Assembly: GCA_033816765.1 (NCBI GenBank) | Contig: CM066287.1 | Coordinates: 4,402,001 to 4,466,000, forward strand | Origin: Nothopassalora personata | Lineage: Eukaryota; Ascomycota; Dothideomycetes; Mycosphaerellales; Mycosphaerellaceae | Direction: 5' to 3' | DNA length: 64,000 nucleotides | Shown here: one piece after another, positions 55,456-64,000 of the stretch | How positions within the stretch are numbered: the first letter of the stretch is position 1 | Layout: every line of letters starts with the position of its first letter | Notes under the pieces: model-generated | Seen by the model: the letters and a program-made list of their open reading frames with translations, nothing else | Told to the model about the DNA's origin: nothing | The model's database searches: none | Made by a program: the position numbers and the translations under genes

Positions 55456-55801
55456 TAGGAACCGCTGTACGTTATCACAACTCGGACTTGGATCTTTGCA
55501 GGGATGTCTCAATCAGTTATGAAGGTAGTGGTTCCAAACAGTATATGGTGTATACTTAAAATGAGTTGAGCACGAGGCTCCTATCTACTCGTAAAGAAGC
55601 GTCGTCTATATAGTGCCATGTCTTGGCGTGATCTGTCCTGCTCTGCCCTGAGCGAGTCTAATCAACTGATCAAGAGTGATTAGGACCGATCAGTCCTGAT
55701 CGCTCTGTCACGTGACTCCCCAGGCATCCATGTCTGCAGCTTCGTCTGGTTTCCTGCTCCGTTGTCCAACCATTTGCACCGATAACACTGTTCCGTAACA
55801 G
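55456..55801. repeat. Unmutated LTR-like insertion, 346 bp
   Basis: It starts TGTTAGGAACC and ends GTTCCGTAACA, giving short inverted ends and TG...CA termini like a solo LTR. CA/TG content is normal, so it post-dates RIP of B2. No 5-bp duplication is found, and the distal 70 bp or so of the host LTR is missing, so insertion came with a deletion or recombination. Confidence 0.5.
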
Positions 55802-58800
55802 GCATTAAGTTCGAAGAGTAGTAGCGTGCCGCCGAAGCTAAGCTATTAGCGTCTAAGTACCGCACTATTACGTCTTTACTATAGAATGTCTAAAGCTAGC
55901 TTAAGAACTTAGCCTAGAAATATGTCGACTCTAAGATCCCGAGCCTTACTAAGGTTACGAACGGCATAACACAAGCCTACGCCTCGGTTAATAACATAAT
56001 AGATGATCTAGTAGCCCGCTACGGCACTCGTAATGCGCACGCTACTACTATAACTAAGCTTACTACGCTAGACTAGGGCGAGAAGTAGAAGTTTAGTAAG
56101 TTCTACCCTATCTTCCGCGAGAACGTAGACATCGTTAACCTAGACGCCGGTACTACCGATAAGAAGCTTAAGAAGGACTTCCTACTACGTAAGCTAAACG
56201 CGAGATACGATAACCGTATCATAAGTAAGAATACGGCTAACATAACCCTTAAGTAGGTCGTGTCTATACTATACACTTACGAGGACAAGTTCGAGTAGTA
56301 CGACCTTAAGCATAAGAAGCAGCCCGCTAATAAGCCTAAGGATACTAAGGGTAACGACGGTAAGAAGGACGGAGCTATAAGCGGAGGCGGTAACACGCCT
56401 AGCAATCCTAACTCTAAGACTAAGTAGGCCGATCGTCCGTAGAAGTACTAACACCTATAACTACTAGATGCCGCTAAGGCATAGGAATGCATTAACTAGA
56501 ACAAGTGCATAAAGTACGAGGAGGTAGGTTACCGTCGTGTCGACTACGACTAGTGCCTACTAAAGGATGTTAGCCGTCGCCCCTATGCGCTAGGCTATAA
56601 TCCGAAGAACAACTAACGTAATAGTAGTAACAACACTACCGGCGGTAGTTCGGAAAACGTATAGTCTACTCCGTAAGCGTAACACGTAGTGGACGAGACG
56701 AGTTAGTACGAGAGTTACGAGATTACGAACATAAATATAAAAAGGAGCCTCCTAATAGAGGCAAGGTTTTAAGCATATTAGTACACTCCCTACTAGCGGC
56801 AAACCATTCTATAGATAAACATGACCTAGTAATAGCTTCTTATCTAGTTATGCTATACATAGTAAATAGAAAGATCCCTACTTAATCCTTTTATAATGAT
56901 AGTACTAACTCTACGTACTTTAACATCGACTTTACGTAAAGAAACAACCTTAATTTAGTACAGTTACCTAACCCTATAGGACTAATGTTAGTAGATAGCT
57001 AACCTACTAGTAAGCTAATTACTTATAAGACAACGGCACGAGTATAGATCGGCAACCATTTCGAGACGCGAGTTAGTTACTACACATCGTTAGAATATAA
57101 TGTTATCCTTGGCCGTCTATAGTACGACGAGTATTAGCCTATATTCTACTATACGTTAGGAACTATAACCCTATTCTTGTAGTGTTACCGAGAGAACTGT
57201 ATATATAGCGACGAGCCTATATACGTCTAGTCTATTAATAATAAGGGCATAACACCGGTAGGCATCCTATAGATAGAGATACCCGTGCCCGAGTCGTTAC
57301 TAGTTTCGATAGGTTACGTTAAGCCCTATGTCGAGGATAAGGAGCTAGCTATAGTATAGGAGACGTATTCGACGAAAGTAGCGATAAGGCATGCTCTACC
57401 TCTACTAGTCCGGATAGAAGAAGATATTAAGCTACTATAGCATGTCTAGCACCCGCTACTAGCCGATAGACCTAACACCTTAAAGCGACTAGTAAGACGC
57501 ATAACGAGGAAAGCTTCGGTATCGGAACCCGATCTAGTAATCGACATCTAACCTATTACTACTAAGGCATTAAGGCGTATAAGTAGGCGTAAGGGTTTTA
57601 AGGGATGCGAGATCTACATAATGTAGATGTTTAATCCGAAGGAAGATCTTAATAGACAAGTCGCGAGAGATCTACTATCCGCATACGCGTTAAAAGCATT
57701 TAGTATACGTGTAAAGCTAGTTTAAGGAGGTAACGCGGCAATGCTAGTAGATAGCAACACCTAGGACTACATAGATAGAAAAGAGTAGGAGCCCTAGGGT
57801 AAATACACCTAGCGGTAACTTAATGCCTCCGCTATGTCGGTAGATAACTACTAACGGTTCATAAATCCTAAGGATAAGGACTAGGATCCAATCCCTCTGT
57901 TACTACCTAAGTTCCGAGAAATGGTAAGACTATTTAGTCGTAAGGAAGCCGATAAGGTGCTACTACGATGACTAGGCGTTAATTACGAGATTAAGCTTAA
58001 GGCTAGCTAGACACTACCGTTTCGGAGACTATACTCCTTCTCTACACGAGAGAACGAGGTGATTAAGAAATGGCTTAATAACTAGCTTAAGAAGGGCGTA
58101 ATATAGCGTAGCGTGTTACTAGTAGTAGTACCTATCCTAATAGTTAAGAAGCTAGGAGGAGGCCTACGTATATATGTCGATTATCGTGCGTTAAATGCGA
58201 TTACTACGAAGAGCCGATATCCGATCCCCCTATTCTAGGAGACCTTAGATCGCATTACCGGTGCGCAATAGTTTACTAAGTTAGATGTTATCGTAGCATT
58301 TAACCGCATTCGCATCGTAGCTAGAGATAAATAGAAGACAGCTTTTACGACGAGGTATAGACAGTTTAAATGCGTAGTTATGCCCTTCGGCCTATACAAT
58401 GCCCCGGGCACGTTTTAGTCATTTATTAACGACACCTTACGAGAGTTCCTAGACGACTTCGTGTCGTATTATCTAGACGACGCCTTAGTTTTTAGTAAAA
58501 CCCGCGAAGAACACGTACAGTACGTAATAAAGGTGCTAAAGAGACTAGACGTAGCCGGGCTATAACTTAACATCGATAAGTGTAAGTTCTTCCGGTACGA
58601 GACGACATACCTTAGTGTTATTATTACGAATGAGGGTATAAAGATAGACCCTAAGAAGATCGAATGCGTTAAGAACTAGCCTATACCCGCTAATGTTACC
58701 GACATTCTATCGTTTATAGGGTTCGCTAACTTCTACCGTAGATTCATTAAGAACTTTAGTAAGATCTACTTACCTATAACTAAGTTAACCCGTAAGAACG

Positions 58801-61641
58801 TACCGTAGGAATGGTTAGAAGCTTACTAGAAGTCGTTCGATGCTCTTAAGTAAGCATTTATCAACGCACCTACTCTAAAACACTTCTATCTAGGAAGAGA
58901 GACGATCCTCGAAACGGATGCATCGGACTACGTAATAGTAGTAGTCTTATCGTAGCGCAATAAGAACGGTGTTCTACACCCTATTACATATATGTCTAAG
59001 AAAATAGACCCGTAGTAGTATAACTACGACATCTACGATAAAGAGTTACTAGCTATCGTATAAGCCTTTAAAGAATAGCGCCCGGAACTTATAGTTAATA
59101 AGTTCGGCGTAGATAACTACGAGAATCTACCTGATCCGGAGTCGGTAGAGGATAAGCCTATACTCGTATATTTAGATTATAAGAATCTCAAATGGTTTAT
59201 AAGTACGAAGTAGCTTAACCGTCGATAGGCGAGATAGGTAGAGTTCCTCTCTTAATTCTTCTTTAAGATCGTCTATCGGCTAGGCGTGTAGGAAACGAAG
59301 CCTAATAGCCTAACTAGACGCTCTTAAGACCTACTGTTACTAGGAGATCTAAGCAACCCGAGGAACTAGTAGTAACATTAAGTACTACTTAGGCTAGATC
59401 GTATACTTAACATCTCGTCTATAAGGCTAAGTATCTATGTAAATAATGTAGTTACGCTATTAACGACCGTAATCCGGGAACTGTATGCATAGCTAGAAGC
59501 TAAGGAAGTAGTGCGATAACTAGAAGCTAACTAGCCCTACTTGCTACTACGTAAACACCGTCTCGACGATCGACACGCGGTGCTAGTAGGAGGCATAATA
59601 TACATAAAGAATGTATACAGAGGGTACAGCCTATTTATGCCGCCTAAATCCGAGGATGCTCTCGACGACAGAGAGGTGCTAGTACGTACGCGCATTACTT
59701 AGGCTTTCTACGACTATACTATCGCTAGGCATATAGGTAATAAAAAGACGTACGAGCTTATTACACGTAACTACGTTTAGCCCGGTATAGCACGTTTCGT
59801 TAAGTCCTATATGCGAGCCTATCGCATCTATCGTACGAATAAGAGTACTAATATCTAGTACCTAGGTTTACTAAAACCTCTACTAGTTCCTTTCGTAGCA
59901 TAGGAGGATGTTACGATAGACTTCGTAACTTACCTACCGCTAGGTAAGAGTGCACTAGATAGGTAAACCTATAAGGACGCCCTTACTATTATATACCGAC
60001 TAACTAAAGAGAAACACATAATCCTAGTCTAGTCGATAACTATAGAGTACATAGCCCTCGTGTACCTACGATATGTATTTAGTAGACATAGACTCCTAAA
60101 GAGCATCGTCTCTAACCGTAGTACGTAATAGGTATCCGCGTTCTAGAGACGCCTCTACGCCTTATTAGGGATAAAGTAGAAGCTTTCTTTAGCCTATTAC
60201 CCTAAGACCGATAGACAATCCGAGAACACGAATAAGGCAATAGAGCAATATTAGCGCATGTTCGTTAACTACGTATAAGACGACTAGCCGGATTAGATTC
60301 CCCTCGCTAAGTTTACGGCTAATAACGCGGTGTTAGCTACGATAGGAGTATCGCTATTCTACGTAAACACCGGTCGCAACCCGCGGTTCTTAGAGCTCGA
60401 ATTGAATCTTCTAATGCTACTTATGCCCTATAAGTAACGACTAGATACCGAGTCCGTAAATCGCTTTATAACGTAGATGTACGATATATACGAATTTCTA
60501 CGCTAGTAGATAGCCCTAGCCTAAGCTATATAAGCTAAATATACTAACTAGAACCGCACCTCTCTACTACGATATAAGGAAGGTAATAAGGTGTAGATTA
60601 GTATAGAAAACTAGGAGATAGAGCGACCGTCTCGTAAGATAGATATTAGGTAGTTAGGACCGTACGTAATTACGGAGGTGCTCCCGGGCAACACTTATAA
60701 AGTGGAGCTCCTACCTACTATAAATATCGACAATCGCTTCCACTTACACCTACTCGTACCGGTACACCTACTACTAGTCTAAGGCTAAGTACAACCCGTA
60801 CCGCCGCCTATCCGTATAGTTAACGATAAACAGCACGAAACTAACCCCGCCGAACCCGACTAGTAGGAAGTTAAGTAGATCCTTGACTGTAAGAAGAGAT
60901 AGCCGTGCGGGCCTATACTACGAGGAGGAGAGAAGCAGCCGTATTAGGAATACTTAGTAAAGTATGTTAGATATAATCGGCTATCCTATAAAGCTACGGA
61001 TTAGGTTATTAAGACTACCGCCGCCTCTATAGCCGACTTTTACTATAACTATCCGCGAGCGACTAAACTACCTAGTTTTTAACCTCCTATAGACTAGGTG
61101 CTAAATAAGAATGCTATAGGCATGCGAGTAGTACGCACACCCGCGTTAGTATTAATGACTCTAGCGTAAACACCTACGATAGTAGAGGCTCTAATGCCGG
61201 CGGGACTAGGCCTCCGGACTTATAAGAAAGGGAGCGATACGCGTCGCAATAACGATCCTTCTCGATAAATAGACCGAGTCTCTAAAGCAGTCGAACACCG
61301 GCGTAGCGCGAGTTACAATAGACGTAAGGCTACTAAGGATTATTAGAATATAGAGTATAGCCGCCTAGATAGCGCGAGTTACTACGGCATAGGGCGCCTA
61401 TACAACGAGCTTAGTATATATACCGAAGGGGATACCGTCCGGACAGTAACTAAGGTTACTACGCCGTACCGCCGTAGAGACTTACCTACGTTACGTAGCA
61501 TTATAGATAGTTACGAGAGATACGAGGTAATAGATAACGATGAGATAGATAACGACCTAATAGATAATAAGATGTTTATAATAGTAATAATAGATGTAAG
61601 AGGAAAGAGTACTCCGGAGCGTACTCTAAAAGGGGGGGTAG

Positions 61642-61833
61642 TGTTACCGTATAGGCGCCTATTATTTACTTAAACCCGCGCGCACGTGCGTAGACCCCGC
61701 GCGCGCCGCTAACTAAGCCGGCCCGAGGGCTTAGCGCTTATATATCTACCTCGCGCCCTCCGCGCCTCTCTTAGATAGATTGTCTATTCGACTTATACCT
61801 TATCCGACTACGTGCTTGCACCTACTTATAACA
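61642..61833 (+). repeat. B2 3' LTR, 192 bp
   Basis: From TGTTACCGTATAGG to TTATAACA; preceded by a polypurine tract and followed by the GTATC duplication. Confidence 0.85.
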
Positions 61834-61838
61834 GTATC

Positions 61839-62003
61839 TATTCCAATTGTGCTATTCGTTCCTACACCTATACCTAATTTAGCGGCGCTAGTTCCGCTTC
61901 TCCCTTCCTTACTAGATTTAGGTGTTTCCCCTTCCTCCAATTCCTCTATCCCCTTATAAGGGACAGAATCCCTATAGACCCCTTCCATTTTCGTAGGTTT
62001 CAT
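61839..62003 (-). pseudogene. N-terminal gag fragment of element A
   Basis: The minus-strand frame MKPTKMEGVYRDSVPYKGIE continues to the insertion point of B2, where it is cut. Its position between the 5' LTR of A and the remaining gag pieces identifies it as the start of A's gag, one of few stretches of A without a stop. Confidence 0.5.
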
Positions 62004-62169
62004 AGGCTATTCGTAGCCTCTACCTATGTCGGTAAAGGTACTAAGTTTTTCTAGTAATGTAGCCGTATCTATTATTACGTGGTACTTACTTTAGAATGTA
62101 CTAATACTAGTTGTTACTTAATAGGACCTTGTGACCGTGATTGTTACTAAATACCTTAGACCTTAAGTG

Positions 62170-62310
62170 TTTTCGACCTTAGTCGACCTTAACCGTGAAC
62201 CTTAACCGTGAACCTTAACCTTAAACCTTAACCTTAAACCTTAACCTTAAGTAATGACCTTAACCGTAAACCTTAGACCTTAAACCGTGATTTTAACCTT
62301 ACAAACTGGA
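62170..62310. repeat. 13-bp minisatellite (AACCTTAACCKTR)
   Basis: About eight imperfect tandem units of AACCTTAACCGTG / AACCTTAACCTTA occur in the leader region of element A. Confidence 0.85.
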
Positions 62311-62365
62311 TGCTAATACGCTACCGGGTGTACACTTAATACCCCCCCTTATTAACTACTAAAAT

Positions 62366-62757
62366 AATGTCTACTAACCACCCTATGTAGGCCTATCTAA
62401 GTTATAGTAGTGTGGAGCGGCGCTTATATAAGTAGAGGTATTTACCGGTCCCGGGACCGTGAAATTAGGTTACGTAACGAGTAGCGTAGTAGCCGGATAA
62501 AATAAGAGGATTAGCGGACCTAAACCCCTATGCCCTCTACTTAAGAGGTATGAATCAAATTGTTACCTTAATGCTACGCTTATAATACTTAACTACGCAG
62601 TATATATCTTAATAGCTATACTAGTCCCGCTAGCTCACCTAAATGTCTAATTAAACCTAAATAAAATAGGGGCAAGTTAGACCTAAGGAACCCTCCCTCT
62701 AAACCTAAGGTTAACATAACTAAACCTAAGGTTAACATAACTAATCAGTCGTTAATA
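62366..62757 (-). repeat. 5' LTR of gypsy element A, 392 bp
   Basis: Partner of 39,368-39,759, including the palindrome variant near 62,441. The right flank enters the chromodomain of element C. Confidence 0.8.
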
Positions 62758-64000
62758 CTATCTAGTACTGCCTCTACCTTATACTCTCCGTCCTTATTAG
62801 CTAGAGAGGGTACGGGTCCATCCTTAGCGCTACCGATATACGGCTCGAGGAGAGAGACATAGAAGACGTTATAGATCCTTAAGTCGGCTAGTAGCGCTAG
62901 GCGGTACGCCTACGAACCGATAGCGTCCGTAATGCGGTATAGGCCGATAAACTTCGGACCTATCTTCTTCTTTAGTACTACTAACTTAAGGTTCTTCGTT
63001 AATAATAGAACTAAGTTACCTACGCGGTAGGTCTTAGCTTAGTAGGTCTTATTATAGTAGCGAGCCTAGCTTTCTACTATAGCCTTCTATCGCTCCTCGA
63101 GTATAGCGCGTATTTTTCGTATACGACTCGTAGCTATTACCGCTACTAGTACTTCCCCCCCCTAGGTCTCGTCTCGAGATCTAGTTAGTGTAGGGGCAAT
63201 CTTAGGTCGCTAACCGTGCGCTATCTCGAACGGACTTATCCGTAGTATTAGGTAGATGCTATTATTAGCTACGAATTTAGTAACTATAAGCTACTTAGCC
63301 TACTTAGTTTAATTGTTACTGCAGTAATAACGAAGGTATTGTTCGAGGGTTTAGTTTACCCTCTTAGTTTAGCCGTTAGTCTAAGGGTAAAAGGCCGTAG
63401 ATAGCTTACGCTTTACACGCGCCTTAAAGTAGAAGTTACTCTAAAACTAACTAGTAAAGACCGGACCTCGGTCGCTTACTATGCCTAACGGGATACTATA
63501 GTATCGTACGACTTCGTCTCGTAGGAGCCTCGTAAGCTCTACGGCTATGTAAGTCTTCGTCGTCGGGATGTATAAGCTCATTTTTAAGTAGCGATCGACT
63601 ATTACTAGGATCGCATTATATACGTAACCGGCTCGCGTACTTAGAGGTAGGTCCGTAATAAAATCTATGGTAATTTCCTACTACGGCCGCTCCGGTCTAG
63701 GAAGCGGTTATAGCCTACTATAGGGTCGATAGCGTTTAGCCTTCGAACCCTAGTAGGTTCTATAGGCTTAGACGTATTGCTTCACGTCCGTACTAAGTGA
63801 GTCCTACTAATAATTACGTCGCAATAGCTCTTTAGTCTTAGTTCTTCTAAAGTAACCCGCGAGGACATCGTCGTAGTGTATACGAATTAGATGCGACCTA
63901 ATTGCGTAATCCCTAGGTACTACGATCGCGTCTCCGTAGTACATAAGGTTATCCTTTATATACTATCCCTTAGCGTCCCTCGCGCTTAGCGCCTACGCTA
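62758..64000 (-). mobile_element. Gypsy chromovirus C, integrase part (RIP-mutated, continues beyond the window)
   Basis: On the minus strand it carries integrase landmarks with Gln/Trp codons turned into stops: LSTAFYP (counterpart of LSTAFHPQTDG), RVN-TLEQYLR and ISPFEIAHG near 63,420-63,190, then a GPY/F-like region. The start of a chromodomain (EYEVEAVLDS) is cut at 62,758 by element A and resumes at 39,367. Gag and most of pol are off the window. Confidence 0.75.

Larger units (their letters stand above)
55337..61833 (+). mobile_element. Gypsy chromovirus B2, RIP-mutated, plus strand
   Basis: Flanked by GTATC at 55,332-55,336 and 61,834-61,838. LTRs begin TRTTACCGTATAGGCGCC. The plus strand decodes, with TAG at Gln/Trp sites, as a gag with a degraded zinc knuckle (56.0-56.6 kb), a protease region, reverse transcriptase ([10 protein letters not shown] near 58.17 kb, YLDDALVF near 58.47 kb), RNase H (ETDASDYV near 58.92 kb), integrase (59.5-60.8 kb) and a chromodomain-like end near 60.9-61.1 kb. 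A tract AAAAGGGGGGG precedes the 3' LTR. The many nonsense codons make it dead. Confidence 0.85.
39368..62757 (-). mobile_element. Gypsy element A, RIP-mutated, carrying several nested insertions
   Basis: Two 392-bp direct repeats (39,368-39,759 and 62,366-62,757) are its LTRs. Flanking CTATT (39,363-39,367) and CTATC (62,758-62,762) fit a 5-bp target duplication. The sequence outside the LTRs joins into a single chromodomain of element C, which confirms the insertion. On the minus strand the order is: 5' LTR, gag start (MKPTKMEGVYRDSVPYKG at 62,003), more gag at 54,553-54,118 and 46,817 downward, a CX2CX4HX4C knuckle near 46,300, reverse transcriptase near 43,560-43,240 (FLGYD, KPFLDNIGIKG), integrase near 41,600-41,440, polypurine tract and 3' LTR. 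TAG/TAA replace Gln/Trp codons throughout. Without nested insertions it would be about 8.8 kb. Confidence 0.75.

Noticed and set aside
62345..62360. AAGGGGGGGTAT as a polypurine tract of element C
   Set aside because: It lies just inside the 5' LTR of element A, and C's 3' end is better placed at 34,818-35,015.

Overview
The window looks like nuclear DNA of a filamentous ascomycete (Pezizomycotina; my guess is a Dothideomycete). Genes carry short introns of about 50-75 nt with GTAAGT-type donors. The fungal content includes an MKS1-like regulator, a STE2-type pheromone receptor, DUG2, an SRS2 helicase and a But2-domain secreted protein. The right half shows the signature of repeat-induced point mutation (RIP): CpA/TpG nearly absent, TpA in excess, and transposon frames full of TAG/TAA where CAG/CAA or TGG is expected.

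Positions 1-33,300 are ordinary gene space. On the minus strand: the 5' part of a probable SNF2-family protein (cut by the window edge), an MKS1/DUF3295 regulator, a HerA-like ATPase with a frame break, DUG2, a methionine-R-sulfoxide reductase, a BRCT protein, FAM32A, a ferric-reductase pseudogene, a mitochondrial-type SDR and a But2 protein. On the plus strand: STE2, SRS2 and a small mitochondrial protein. FAM32A and SRS2 are head to head over 180 bp. Long stretches (2.6-5.0 kb, 7.9-12.0 kb) hold no gene I can support; a degenerate tandem repeat lies at 1,975-2,565.

Positions 33,300-64,000 are a nest of transposons that can be read as layers. A RIP-killed pogo/Fot1-like transposase (33.4-34.8 kb) is followed by an old minus-strand Ty3/gypsy chromovirus, C: 3' LTR at 34,818-34,995, chromodomain ending at 39,367 and continuing at 62,758. 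Its 3' region holds an (ATT)n microsatellite of about 1 kb, split by an intact 1,864-bp pogo-type element with perfect 69-bp terminal inverted repeats. A second RIP-killed gypsy, A (39,368-62,757, two 392-bp LTRs, target duplication CTATY), sits inside C's chromodomain codons. Within A lie an intact gypsy, B1 (46,818-54,117, identical 184-bp LTRs, CTTAG duplication); a 760-bp non-coding retroposon (54,554-55,313, 14-bp target duplication); and a RIP-killed plus-strand gypsy, B2 (55,337-61,833, GTATC duplication), whose 5' LTR is broken by an unmutated 346-bp LTR-like sequence.

The most notable find is the 760-bp retroposon. Its first 78 nt, starting at the base after the target duplication, can be laid out as an HDV-like self-cleaving ribozyme: P1, P2, P3, P1', a UACG-capped P4 and a CUAAG J4/2 containing the candidate catalytic C, all in canonical order. 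Its 3' end carries hairpins and a short A-rich tail. Four insertions (pogo, B1, the retroposon and the LTR-like piece) are free of RIP while the DNA around them is saturated with it, so they appear to post-date the last effective RIP there.
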